From NCBI RefSeq assembly GCF_016863095.1, contig NZ_BOOF01000041.1:48820-112819 (forward strand): a stretch of 64,000 nucleotides of DNA, given 5' to 3'. The first letter of the stretch is position 1. The number at the start of each line of letters is the position of its first letter. Positions 42,922 through 52,669 of this stretch are shown here, piece by piece. Origin of the DNA: Microbispora siamensis. Lineage in GTDB: Bacteria; Actinomycetota; Actinomycetes; Streptosporangiales; Streptosporangiaceae. The notes beneath the pieces were generated by a model that searched no databases, had not been told where the DNA came from, and was given only the letters and a program-made list of their open reading frames with translations. The translations under genes were made by a program, and so were the position numbers.

Positions 42922-43835
42922 CACAGCTCCTTCAGGGCGCGGCCGATGCGGAGGTTGACCATGCTGAGGGCGAAGATGATCAGGAAGAGCACCCACGCGA
43001 TGGCCGAGGCGTAGCCGAGCTTGAAGTGCGTGAAGCCCTGGTCGTACAGGTAGGGCACGATCATCAGGCCCGAGTCGAGCACGCCGCCGATGTTGTTGGT
43101 GCCACGGAACACGATGTAGACGGCTTCAAAGACCTGGAAGGCCCCGATGAGGCCGGTCACGACCACGTACGTGGTGACCGGGCGCAGCAGCGGCAGCGTC
43201 ACCCGGCGGAACTGCTGCCAGCTGGTGGCGCCGTCGATGCGGGCCGCCTCGTAGTACTCCTGCGGGATCGTGTTGAGCCCGGCGACGTACAGCACCATGC
43301 CGTAGCCCATCCCGCCCCAGACCGACATGAGCACGAGGATGGGGATCGTCAGCCCGGGGGTGGCGAGCCATTCGACGGCCCTGCCGCCGAACCAGGTCAT
43401 GACCGTGTTGGCCAGGCCGAAGTCGCCCGGATTGAAGATCCACTTCCAGAGCAGCATGAGCGCGATCGACGAGGTCACCGAGGGCAGGAAGAAGATCGTC
43501 CGCATGATGCGGTGCGGCCAGCTCGACCCGCTGAAGGCCAGCGCGAGGCCGAGCGACAGCAGCGTCCCGATCCCGACGGACGCCACGACGTAGAGGAAGG
43601 TGTTGCCGAGGGCGTGCCGGAACCGGTCGTCGTCGAACAGCAGGCGCCGGAAGTTCTCCAGCCCCTCGAACTCGGGTGCGTTCACCCCGTCGAACTTGGT
43701 GAAGCTGAGGTAGAGCGAGTTGGCCAGCGGCCAGACGAGGAAACCGGCGAACAGGCCGAGGAACGGCAGCAGCATCAGATAGGACGTGCCGTAGCGGCGC
43801 CATCGTTGCCGGGGTGCGGCGGCGTGGGTTGCCAT
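42921..43835 (-). CDS. Carbohydrate ABC importer permease (MalF type)
   Basis: Encodes 304 residues with six transmembrane helices; the EAA loop reads PQEYYEAARIDGATSWQQF before TLPLLRPVTTYVVV. It pairs with the MalG-type permease downstream. ATG 43835 has GGAG five bases upstream. A large hairpin separates it from the binding-protein gene, so it is probably expressed at a lower level than that gene. Confidence 0.92.
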   Translation of the reverse strand: MATHAAAPRQRWRRYGTSYLMLLPFLGLFAGFLVWPLANSLYLSFTKFDGVNAPEFEGLENFRRLLFDDDRFRHALGNTFLYVVASVGIGTLLSLGLALAFSGSSWPHRIMRTIFFLPSVTSSIALMLLWKWIFNPGDFGLANTVMTWFGGRAVEWLATPGLTIPILVLMSVWGGMGYGMVLYVAGLNTIPQEYYEAARIDGATSWQQFRRVTLPLLRPVTTYVVVTGLIGAFQVFEAVYIVFRGTNNIGGVLDSGLMIVPYLYDQGFTHFKLGYASAIAWVLFLIIFALSMVNLRIGRALKEL

Positions 43836-43883
43836 GTCGTCTCCAGTCGGGTCGTTCCCCGTGCGAGGGAAACCGTGGGCGGA

Positions 43884-43920
43884 CCCGGGCCGGTGCGGGG
43901 TCGGGCGGCACCGGCCCGGG
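43884..43920 (-). terminator. Intra-operon hairpin between binding protein and permeases
   Basis: CCCGGGCCGGTGC and its perfect complement surround an 11-nt loop. In sugar importer operons such hairpins partially terminate transcription or protect the upstream mRNA, giving more binding protein than permease. Confidence 0.65.
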
Positions 43921-43986
43921 CAGGTGTGGAGGACGGAGGCCGCGGCCGGTGAGGGGTCAGGCGTCACCGGCGAGCCACGGCCGTCC

Positions 43987-45243
43987 CTATCCGGCGTTGC
44001 GCTCCATGACCTTGGCGGCCTCGGCCAGCGCCGTCTTCACGTCGGCATTGCCGAGGATCGCGGCCTGGAGCTGCTTGGCCACGTCGGAGGCGCTCTCGTC
44101 CCAGCCAGGACACCCGGGCGCCGCCGCACCGGTCTTGATGATCTCCGCGAACACCGCCGAGTGCTCCGGCGTGAACGGGGAGTCGGCGACCTTGTCCGGG
44201 CGGGGCGGGATGTAGGCGACGTTGCGGGCCTTCGACTCCGCCGACACCGCGTCGACGGCCTCGTCGGTGTAGAGGAACTTCACGAAGTCCGCCGCCTGCT
44301 GGATGTGCTTGCTGTACGACGTGACTCCGACGGCCCGGCCGCCGATGAAGGTCGTGGGCCCCGCCGGGCCGACCGGCAGCGGGGCGATCGCCCACTTGCC
44401 CTTCAGCTTGGGCTTGCTGGTGTCGATGGCGAGGGCGTTCCAGTTGCCGCCGTAGACCATCGCGGTGCCCGCGTCCAGCGCGTCGGAGGTCGTCACCGTG
44501 TCCTTCGGAGCGCCGTGCTCGCGGTACAGGTCGATCCAGTACGACAGCGCCTGCTCGGCCTGCGGGGTGTTCAGCGAGGGCTTGCAGTCCGGCGTGTAGA
44601 AGCTGCCGCCGGCCTGGTAGAGGAAGTTGAAGTAGCCGATCCAGTCGAGGTTGCCCCAGTCGATGCTGATCGGCGTCTTGACCCCCGACTTCTTGAGCTT
44701 CTCGATGTCGGCGGTCAGCTCGTTCCAGGTCTTGGGCGGCTCCTTGAGCCCGGCCTTCTCGAACAGGTCGGTCCGGTAGTAGAGCGCCTCGGTGGACATG
44801 TCGAGCGGGATGCCGTAGACGGTGCCGTCGGGGGAGACGGCCGACTTCCACTGGGCGGGCTGCGCCTTGGCCTGGAGCTGCTCGATGCCGTACTTGCGCA
44901 GGTCGACCATGCCGCCGCGCAGGCCGAACTGGATGGTCCAGGTCATGCCGCCGGAGATGATGTCGGGCCCGCTGCGGCTGGTCGAGGCCGCGAGCAGCTT
45001 CGCGTACGCGTCGTCCCAGCTCAGCGTCTGCACCTTGATCGTCACGTTGGGGTGCGACTTCGTGTACAGGTCGGCGGCCTTCTGGAAGGCCGCGCTCTCG
45101 TCGTCGCCCCCGGTGGACCACCACGTGATGGCGGCGGGGGCGTTCGCGTCCGCCTGCTTGGTCTCCGGCGTGCCGCTGGTGGCGCAGCCCGCGCCGAGGG
45201 CGGCGATCAGGGCGGCGCAGGTGGCCGCCGTCGTTCGTCGCAT
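43987..45243 (-). CDS. Sugar ABC transporter substrate-binding lipoprotein
   Basis: Encodes 418 residues. The signal peptide ends at a lipobox with Cys20 (LGAGC), so the mature protein is anchored outside the membrane. The body is a family 1 solute-binding protein: ITWWSTGGDDESAAFQKAAD, GPDIISGG, YGIPLDMSTEALYYRTDLFE, and KTWNELTADIEKLKKSG. Trp-rich pockets suggest an oligosaccharide ligand. It is the first gene of the importer operon and divergent from an acetyl xylan esterase-like gene, so xylo-oligosaccharides are a reasonable guess. Confidence 0.92.
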   Translation of the reverse strand: MRRTTAATCAALIAALGAGCATSGTPETKQADANAPAAITWWSTGGDDESAAFQKAADLYTKSHPNVTIKVQTLSWDDAYAKLLAASTSRSGPDIISGGMTWTIQFGLRGGMVDLRKYGIEQLQAKAQPAQWKSAVSPDGTVYGIPLDMSTEALYYRTDLFEKAGLKEPPKTWNELTADIEKLKKSGVKTPISIDWGNLDWIGYFNFLYQAGGSFYTPDCKPSLNTPQAEQALSYWIDLYREHGAPKDTVTTSDALDAGTAMVYGGNWNALAIDTSKPKLKGKWAIAPLPVGPAGPTTFIGGRAVGVTSYSKHIQQAADFVKFLYTDEAVDAVSAESKARNVAYIPPRPDKVADSPFTPEHSAVFAEIIKTGAAAPGCPGWDESASDVAKQLQAAILGNADVKTALAEAAKVMERNAG

Positions 45244-45575
45244 GGACGTCTCCGATCTCTACGGAAAGTGATCGACTGACATGTCGCGCCCCCCGAGAGG
45301 CGGCCCGCCGCGAGGCCGTGTCCGCGCGGCGCACCTCCCACGCTTGGAATTCGTGCAGAGTCCAGCACTAAACCGGATTAGTTTCAAGAGGGCGTTTCAT
45401 CCCGTCAATCCGGACGTCACGCCGTTCGGTACGTGATTTCGCAGGTCAGCTGGGTTGCCGGTGGCGAGGTGGATTCCGGCGTACGACTCTTAACCGGGTC
45501 AGAAGTATGAAACAGGGCACTTGTGTAACCTTGCGGCGTACACGAGCCAGGCCCACCATCCCCACGGGAGCCCCC
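45244..45575. promoter_or_regulatory. Divergent regulatory region with LacI-like operator
   Basis: This 332-bp gap lies between the divergent sugar-binding protein and esterase genes. The near-perfect 16-bp palindrome ACTAAACCGGATTAGT (45367-45382, one mismatched pair) with a central CCGG resembles LacI-family operators and could control both sides. No regulator gene is adjacent. I could not assign -35/-10 elements with confidence. Confidence 0.55.
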
Positions 45576-46541
45576 ATGTTCGTCGACATGCCCCTCGACC
45601 AGTTGCGCGCGTACGTGCCCGAGCGCCGGGAACCGGCCGATTTCGACGCGTTCTGGGACCGCACGCTGGCCGAGGCCCGCGCGCACGACCTGAACCCCGT
45701 CTTCGAGCCGTACGAGGCCGACCTCGCGCTGGTGGACGTGGCCGACGTGACGTTCGCGGGATTCGGCGGGCATCCGATCAAGGGGTGGTTCATCGCGCCG
45801 GCGGGCGCGCCGGGACCGTTGCCGTGCGTGGTGGAGTTCATCGGGTACGGCGGCGGGCGCGGCCGGCCGCACGACTGGCTGCTGTGGCCGGCCGCCGGAT
45901 ACGCGACGTTCGTGATGGACACCCGCGGGCAGGGCGGCACCTGGCGCTCGGGGGACACCCCCGACCCGGTGGGCGGCAACGGCGCGCAGATCCCCGGCAA
46001 GCTCACCCAGGGCGTGTTCGACCGGGACGACTACTACTACCGGCGGCTCTACACCGACGTCGTGCGCGCGGTCGAGGCGGCCAGGTCGCACCCCCTGGTG
46101 GACGCCGGGCGGGTCGTCGTGACCGGCGGCAGCCAGGGCGGCGGCATGGCGCTGGCCGCCGCCGCGCTCGTGCCGGACCTCGCCTACGCGTTCGTCAACG
46201 TGCCGTTCATGTGCGACATCCGGCGCGCCGTCGAGATCACCGACGAGGACCCGTACGGCGAGCTGGGCCGGTTCTGCGGGATCCACAGGACCCGGGTGGA
46301 GGACATCTTCGCGACCCTCGACTACTTCGACGGACTGCACTTCGCGGCGCGGGCCCGCACGCCCGCCCGGTTCTCCGTCGCCCTGCGCGACGGCGTCACC
46401 CCGGCCTCGACGGTCTTCGGTGCCTACAACCACTACGCGGGCCCCAAGGACATCACGGTCTGGCCGTTCAACGGCCACGAGGGCGGGGAGTCGCAGCAGG
46501 CGCTCGAGCTGCTCAGGCTGGCCAGGAAGATCCTCGGCTGA
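45576..46541 (+). CDS. Acetyl xylan esterase / cephalosporin-C deacetylase family
   Basis: Encodes 321 residues without signal peptide, so it acts inside the cell. AXE1-family features are [17 protein letters not shown] at the N-terminus, [24 protein letters not shown], the nucleophile elbow [17 protein letters not shown], and a C-terminal FNGHEGGE that holds the catalytic His. It deacetylates imported acetylated xylo-oligosaccharides or similar esters. ATG 45576 has GGGAG five bases upstream. Divergence from the sugar importer links uptake with intracellular deacetylation. Confidence 0.9.
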   Translation: MFVDMPLDQLRAYVPERREPADFDAFWDRTLAEARAHDLNPVFEPYEADLALVDVADVTFAGFGGHPIKGWFIAPAGAPGPLPCVVEFIGYGGGRGRPHDWLLWPAAGYATFVMDTRGQGGTWRSGDTPDPVGGNGAQIPGKLTQGVFDRDDYYYRRLYTDVVRAVEAARSHPLVDAGRVVVTGGSQGGGMALAAAALVPDLAYAFVNVPFMCDIRRAVEITDEDPYGELGRFCGIHRTRVEDIFATLDYFDGLHFAARARTPARFSVALRDGVTPASTVFGAYNHYAGPKDITVWPFNGHEGGESQQALELLRLARKILG

Positions 46542-46641
46542 ATCCGATCTCGCAGGGTGGACGCGGGGCGCGGCGGCCCGCCCCCGCGACTACCCTGGGG
46601 CCGATACCCTGAACGCGCAGGCACACGACCCGAGAGAGACC

Positions 46642-46905
46642 ATGAAGACCTTCGAAGAGCTGTACGCCGAGCTGGCAGAGAAGGCGCGCACCCGGCCCGC
46701 GGGGTCCGGCACCGTGGCCGCCCTGGACGCCGGCGTCCATGCCATCGGCAAGAAGGTCGTCGAGGAGGCCGCGGAGAGCTGGATGGCGGCCGAGCACGAG
46801 TCGGCGGACCGGGCGGCCGAGGAGATCTCGCAGCTGCTCTACCACGTCCAGGTCCTGATGCTGGCGCGCGGGATCGGGCTGGACGAGGTCTACAAGCATC
46901 TGTAG
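46642..46905 (+). CDS. hisE: Phosphoribosyl-ATP pyrophosphohydrolase
   Basis: Encodes 87 residues. It hydrolyses phosphoribosyl-ATP to phosphoribosyl-AMP, step 2 of histidine synthesis. The MazG-like motifs are [17 protein letters not shown] and [17 protein letters not shown], with the typical start [11 protein letters not shown]. It is followed 60 bp later by hisG, the usual actinobacterial pair. Confidence 0.95.
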   Translation: MKTFEELYAELAEKARTRPAGSGTVAALDAGVHAIGKKVVEEAAESWMAAEHESADRAAEEISQLLYHVQVLMLARGIGLDEVYKHL

Positions 46906-46965
46906 CCGCCACGGCGGCCCGGATCGTCCATCGACCTCGTTCTTGCCCGAAAGGATCTCCCACTC

Positions 46966-47811
46966 ATGCTGCGCATCGCCGTACCGAACAAGGGCGCGCT
47001 CTCCGAGGCCGCCCAGACCATGCTGAAGGAGGCGGGCTACCGCCAGCGCAGGGATAGCAAGGAGCTCGTGGTCGTCGACTCCGAGAACTCCTGCGAGCTG
47101 TTCTTCCTCCGCCCGCGCGACATCGCCGTCTACGTCGGCGAGGGCACCCTCGACGCCGGGATCACCGGCCGCGACATGCTCTTCGACTCCGGCGCCCCCG
47201 CCGAGGAGGTCATGCCGCTCGGGTTCGGCCGGTCGACGTTCCGCTTCGCCTCCACGCCGGGCGCCTACTCCGGCGTCTCCGGCCTGTCCGGCCTGCGCAT
47301 CGCCACCTCGTACGCCGGGCTGCTCGGCAAGTACCTGGCCGACCAGGGCGTGGACGCCCGGGTCATCAAGCTCGACGGCGCGGTCGAGACGGCGATCAGG
47401 CTCGGCGTCGCCGACGCGGTCGCCGACGTGGTGGAGACCGGCACGACGCTGCGCAACGTCGGCCTGGAGGTGTTCGGCGAGCCCATCGCGCACTCCGAGG
47501 CCGTCTTGATCAAGCGGGCCGGCGCGCCCGAGGCCAACGGGTTCCAGCAGCTCATCCGCCGCCTGCAGGGCGTGATCGTGGCCCGCGACTTCGTCATGAT
47601 CGACTACGACATCCGGGCCGAGCGCATCGACGAGGCCATCGCCATCACCCCCGGCATGGAGGGGCCGACCGTCTCCCCGCTCCACCGCGAGGGCTGGGTG
47701 GCCGTGCGGGCGATGGTCCCGCGCAAGGGCCACCAGCAGGTGATGGACCAGCTCTGGGAGATCGGCGCCAAGGCGATCCTCGTCACCGCCATCTTCGCCT
47801 GCCGCCTCTGA
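46966..47811 (+). CDS. hisG: ATP phosphoribosyltransferase, long form
   Basis: Encodes 281 residues. It catalyses the first step of histidine synthesis. The N-terminus LRIAVPNKGALSEAA, the middle RIATSYAGLLGKYL, and the PRPP loop ADVVETGTTLRNVGLEV are diagnostic. The C-terminal 75 residues (REGWVAVRAMVPRKGHQQV) form the ACT-like domain through which histidine inhibits the long form. It is preceded by hisE. Confidence 0.96.
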   Translation: MLRIAVPNKGALSEAAQTMLKEAGYRQRRDSKELVVVDSENSCELFFLRPRDIAVYVGEGTLDAGITGRDMLFDSGAPAEEVMPLGFGRSTFRFASTPGAYSGVSGLSGLRIATSYAGLLGKYLADQGVDARVIKLDGAVETAIRLGVADAVADVVETGTTLRNVGLEVFGEPIAHSEAVLIKRAGAPEANGFQQLIRRLQGVIVARDFVMIDYDIRAERIDEAIAITPGMEGPTVSPLHREGWVAVRAMVPRKGHQQVMDQLWEIGAKAILVTAIFACRL

Positions 47812-47866
47812 ACCAGGCTCTCTCGACCCGCTGTCACCGTGGCGCGCCCTGTGTCAAGATCGCGTC

Positions 47867-48433
47867 ATGATGCGATTACAACGTCTGCTGGTGCCGTTGA
47901 TCTGCGCGCTCACCCTCGCGGCGGGCGCGCCCGCCGTCGCGGCGGAGCACTCGGCGACCAGCGCGGGGACGGCAGAGGTCCCCGCGACGCAACTCGACGC
48001 GATCCGCAGGCTCGACTTCATGGTCGGTCGATGGGCCGGTTCGGGATGGGTCGACACCGCCTCCGGCCGGCAGGAGTTCCTCCAGACCGAGAAGGTGGCC
48101 TACAAGGCGGGCGGCCAGGTGCTCACGGTGGAGGGCCAGGGACGGGACAAGGCCGATCCGGGCAGGATCGTGGACACCGCGCTCGCGGTCGTCGGCTACA
48201 GCGACGAGACCGGGCAGTACCGGTGGGAGGCGTTCTCCCAGGGGCACGTCACCGAGTCCGTGCCCGTGGTCGGCGACCACTTCTTCCAGTGGAGCCTCCA
48301 CACCGGGGGGCCCACCATCCGGTACACCCTGCGCTTCACCGGCAGAACGTGGCACGAGGTCGGTGAGTACACCCTCGACGGCGGCGTCACCTGGCGGCAG
48401 AACTTCCAGATGGACCTGAGACGAGTGGCCTGA
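47867..48433 (+). CDS. Secreted DUF1579-like protein
   Basis: Encodes 188 residues. A signal peptide of about 26 residues (ending AVAA) precedes a compact domain: RRLDFMVGRWAGSGWVD, FLQTEKVAYKAGGQVLTVEG, VVGYSDETGQYRWEAFSQG and DGGVTWRQNFQMDLRRV. This pattern matches the DUF1579/lipocalin-like family, whose function is unknown. ATG 47867 and 47870 are both possible starts. It is followed by a hairpin and stands alone. Confidence 0.72.
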   Translation: MMRLQRLLVPLICALTLAAGAPAVAAEHSATSAGTAEVPATQLDAIRRLDFMVGRWAGSGWVDTASGRQEFLQTEKVAYKAGGQVLTVEGQGRDKADPGRIVDTALAVVGYSDETGQYRWEAFSQGHVTESVPVVGDHFFQWSLHTGGPTIRYTLRFTGRTWHEVGEYTLDGGVTWRQNFQMDLRRVA

Positions 48434-48447
48434 CGACCCCTGTACCT

Positions 48448-48478
48448 CCTCCCTCCCCTCTCGTACGGGGGAGGGAGG
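48448..48478. terminator. Hairpin after the DUF1579-like gene
   Basis: CCTCCCTCCCC pairs with GGGGAGGGAGG around a 9-nt loop, starting 15 bp after the stop. There is no T run. Confidence 0.65.
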
Positions 48479-48481
48479 CGG

Positions 48482-48495
48482 ATGACAAATGTCAT
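48482..48495. promoter_or_regulatory. Palindrome ATGACA-N2-TGTCAT upstream of ABC/two-component operon
   Basis: A perfect 6-bp inverted repeat separated by AA lies 60-73 bp before the ATPase start. The downstream operon includes a NarL-family response regulator, and such regulators bind short inverted repeats; this is its likely site by position. Confidence 0.55.
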
Positions 48496-48554
48496 CGCGA
48501 AGGCCGGAGACGCGGCACTGACGGGCGGACCCGCCCGATCCCTACCGTGAGGGC

Positions 48555-49439
48555 ATGAACGCCATCGCCTTCACCGACGTCACCAAGAGATACGGGGACG
48601 TGCTCGCGGTCGACGGCCTCGACCTGGAGGTCCCGGCCGGCGCCACGGTCGCCCTCCTCGGGCCGAACGGGGCCGGGAAGTCCACCTCGATCAACATGCT
48701 GCTCGGCCTGCTGCGGCCCAGTTCCGGCGAGATCCGGGTCTTCGGCGAGCCGCCGGAGACGGCGGTCGCCAACGGGGAGATCGGCGCGATGCTCCAGGAG
48801 GGCGCGCTGATCCCCGAGCTGACCGTGGCCGAGACCGTGGACTTCGTCCGGCGGCTCTACCCCCGCCCGCTGCCGCTGGAGGAGATCCTCCGGCTCGCCG
48901 ACCTCACCGAGCTCGCCCGCCGGCGGGCCGACCGGCTGTCCGGCGGGCAGACCCAGCGGGTGCGGTTCGCGCTGGCGATCGCGGGCGGGCCGAGGCTGCT
49001 GCTGCTCGACGAGCCGACCGCGGCCATGGACGTCGAGTCCCGCCGTACGTTCTGGGACAACATGCGGGCGTACGCCGCGCGGGGCCGGACGATCCTGTTC
49101 GCCACCCACTACCTGGAGGAGGCCGACGAGAACGCCGACCGGGTCGTCGTGATCGCCCGCGGCCGGGTCGTCGCCGACGGCAGCGCCGCCGAGATCAAGG
49201 CCGGGGTCGCCGGTCAGGCGGTGAGCTTCCTGCTGGGCGAGCAGCCGGTCGCCGGGCTCGACGCCCTGCCCGGGACGACCGGCGTGGAACTCCAGGGCGG
49301 CCGGGTCACGCTGCGCACCACCGACCTCGACGCCACCGTCGCCGCGCTGTATCGCAAGACCACCCTCGACATCCGCGACCTCCAGCTCCACGGGGCCGAC
49401 CTGGAGGACGCCTTCCTCGCCCTCACCAAGGAGGCCTGA
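48555..49439 (+). CDS. ABC exporter ATP-binding protein
   Basis: Encodes 294 residues with Walker A LGPNGAGKSTSINMLLGLL, signature RLSGGQTQRVRFALA, Walker B LLLLDEPTAAMDVESR and switch His in FATHYLEEAD. The C-terminal 80 residues vary as in ABC-2 ATPases. ATG 48555 is used. It precedes its permease by 2 bp and forms an operon with a histidine kinase and response regulator, the common arrangement of exporters controlled by a DesKR/LiaRS-like system. Confidence 0.92.
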   Translation: MNAIAFTDVTKRYGDVLAVDGLDLEVPAGATVALLGPNGAGKSTSINMLLGLLRPSSGEIRVFGEPPETAVANGEIGAMLQEGALIPELTVAETVDFVRRLYPRPLPLEEILRLADLTELARRRADRLSGGQTQRVRFALAIAGGPRLLLLDEPTAAMDVESRRTFWDNMRAYAARGRTILFATHYLEEADENADRVVVIARGRVVADGSAAEIKAGVAGQAVSFLLGEQPVAGLDALPGTTGVELQGGRVTLRTTDLDATVAALYRKTTLDIRDLQLHGADLEDAFLALTKEA

Positions 49440-49441
49440 CG

Positions 49442-50179
49442 ATGCGGCACTACATCAAGGTCGAACTGCTGCGGATGCTGCGCAACAAGCGCTACGTCAT
49501 CTTCGTGGTCGCCTTCCCCGTCGGGTTCTACCTCCTCTACTCCAACCTGTGGGGATCGGAGTCCGACCAGGCCACCGGGCTGCGCGGCAGCGTCCTGCTG
49601 ATGGTCTCGATGGCCGCGTACGGCGCGCTGGCCGCCGCCATGATGTCGACGGCCGTGCCCTGGTCGCAGGAGCGGCACAGCGGCTGGCTGCGGCAGCTCC
49701 AGATCACCCCGCTGCCCGGCCGGGCGATCATCTTGACGAAGCTGGTCTCCTCGCTGCTGCTGGTCCTGCCGTCGCTGCTGCTGGTCGGACTGGCCGCGGT
49801 GCTGACCCAGCACGTGTCGCTGTCGCCGGTGCGGTGGGTGGAGCTGATCCTGGCGATGTGGGCCGGCACGATCCCCTTCGCGGCGCTCGGCCTGGCGATC
49901 GGCTCCCTGCTGCCGCCCGACACCGCGCAGCCCGTCGCCATGATCGGGATGTTCGGGCTGGCCCTGCTCGGCGGGCTCTGGTTCCCCGAGAGCATGATGC
50001 CCGCGGCCATGAAGAGCATCGCCCACGTGACCCCGTCGTACGACTACGCGCGCATCGGATGGCGGATCGCGGCGGGCGAGACCCCGCACACGGCCGACGC
50101 GGCCGGCATCCTCGTCTGGGGGGTGGCCCTGGTGGCGCTGGCTCTCGTCGCCTACCGTCGTGCCACAGTGCGCGCCTGA
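49442..50179 (+). CDS. ABC-2 exporter permease
   Basis: Encodes 245 residues with six transmembrane segments and the ABC-2 amphipathic loop WSQERHSGWLRQLQITPLP. It works with the ATPase just upstream. The substrate is probably a membrane-active compound or lipid, given the attached sensor kinase. The final codons ATVRA-stop are embedded in a 28-bp tandem repeat that continues beyond the stop. Confidence 0.9.
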   Translation: MRHYIKVELLRMLRNKRYVIFVVAFPVGFYLLYSNLWGSESDQATGLRGSVLLMVSMAAYGALAAAMMSTAVPWSQERHSGWLRQLQITPLPGRAIILTKLVSSLLLVLPSLLLVGLAAVLTQHVSLSPVRWVELILAMWAGTIPFAALGLAIGSLLPPDTAQPVAMIGMFGLALLGGLWFPESMMPAAMKSIAHVTPSYDYARIGWRIAAGETPHTADAAGILVWGVALVALALVAYRRATVRA

Positions 50180-50236
50180 TCGGACACGTGCCACAGTGCG
50201 CGCCTGATCGGACACCGGCGACAGTGTGCGCCTGAT
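50161..50236 (+). repeat. 28-bp tandem repeat spanning the permease stop codon
   Basis: Two nearly identical 28-bp units (50161-50188 and 50189-50216, core GCCACAGTGCGCGCCTGAT) and a third diverged partial unit run from the last codons of the permease into the spacer before the kinase gene. Each unit repeats the ATVRA-stop coding end, in shifting frames because 28 is not a multiple of three. Confidence 0.85.
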
Positions 50237-50262
50237 ATCACCACGTTCGGAGGGACAGCGGG

Positions 50263-51428
<1,166 letters not shown>

Positions 51429-51432
<4 letters not shown>

Positions 51433-52034
51433 TCAGGGTCGTGCTTGCGGAGGACCAGAGCATGGTGCGGGGAGCGCTCGCCTCCCTGCTCGGCCTGGAG
51501 CCCGACATCGAGGTGGTCGGAGAGGCGGCGAACGGCGACGAGGTGATCACCGTCGCCGAGGCGACCAGGCCGGACATCGCGCTGCTCGACATCGAGATGC
51601 CCGGCAGGGACGGGATCGCCGCCGCCGAGGAGCTGCGCCGCCGGGTCCCCGGGTGCCGGGTGGTGATCCTCACGACCTTCGGCAGGCCCGGCTACCTGCG
51701 CCGCGCGATGGAGGCCGGGGCGGTGGCCTTCCTGGTGAAGGACAGCCCCGCGAGCGAACTGGCCGCCGCGATCAGGCGGGTGCTGCGGGGCGAGCGCGTG
51801 ATCGACCCGGGGCTGGCCGCCGCCGCGCTCAGCGCCGGCCCGAACCCCCTGTCGCCGCGCGAGCGCGACGTGCTGTCCGCCGCCGCGGACGGCTCGACGA
51901 TCAACGACATCGCGCTGCGGCTGCACCTGTCGGAGGGCACGGTGCGCAACTACCTGTCGGCGGCCATCCAGAAGACCGGCGCGCGCAACCGCATCGAGGC
52001 CGTCCAGAAGGCCCAGGCGCAGGGCTGGCTCTAG
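51429..52034 (+). CDS. NarL/DesR-family response regulator
   Basis: Encodes 201 residues. The receiver domain has the acidic pocket AEDQ, phosphoacceptor Asp54 (LLDIEMPG), and the Thr/Lys switch residues ILTTFG and FLVKDSPA. A LuxR-type HTH follows (PLSPRERDVLSAAADGST, LHLSEGTVRNYLSAAIQKTG). It is the partner of the kinase upstream and likely controls the exporter through the palindrome at 48482. Confidence 0.93.
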
Positions 52035-52048
52035 CGGGGCAGGCGCGG

Positions 52049-52590
52049 TCACCAGGCGTACGCCTCGGGCGCGGGCCTGGCTCCGTTGGGCCCGGGGGAC
52101 GGGAAGAGCTCGTCCAGCTTGGCGAGCGTGCCGTCGTCGAGCGTGATCCTCAGTGCGCGCAGCGAGCCGTCGAGCTGCTCGACCGTCCGCGGCCCGACGA
52201 TCGGCCCGGTCACGCCGTCCTGCGCGAGCAGCCATGCCAGTCCGACGTGGGCCGGGTCCTCGCCGATGTCGGCGCACAACTTCTCGTACGCCTCGACGGA
52301 GTCCCGGTGCTCGGCCAGCGCGGCGGCCCAGAGCCCTGAGCCGCTGCGGCCGGCGACCCCTTCACGCTACTTGCGCAGGACGCCGCTGAGCACTCCGCCG
52401 TGCAGCGGCGACCATGGGATCACCCCCAGCCCGTAGTGCCGCGCGGCGGGCAGCACCTCCAGCTCGGCCCAGCGCGACATCAGGTTGTAGATGGACTGTT
52501 CGCTGACGAGCCCGAGGAAGTGCCGGGACCGCGCGGCCTCCTGCGCCTGAGCGATGTGCCACCCGGCGAAGTTGGACGAGCCGAAAGTTC
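52049..52590 (-). pseudogene. Aldo-keto reductase remnant with internal stop codon
   Basis: On the minus strand the sequence FGSSNFAGWHIAQAQEAARS, LVSEQSIYNLMSRWAELEV and VIPWSPLHGGVLSGVLRK is the second half of a YajO-type aldo-keto reductase. After RK comes TAG (52367-52369) in the same frame, then REGVAGRSG and on to PIVGPRTVEQLDGSLRALRI and a natural end PAPEAYAW. In relatives this position is usually Glu, so a GAG-to-TAG change is likely. The first 140 or so residues, with the catalytic Asp/Tyr/Lys, are absent. The gene is dead by truncation plus nonsense mutation. Confidence 0.85.
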
Positions 52591-52669
52591 GCGGCAAGCG
52601 GCGACGCGGCCGTACGCATCGCCCGTGAAGAAGGCGGGACGCGCTCCCGGCCGTGGTCCCGCGGCGGGC

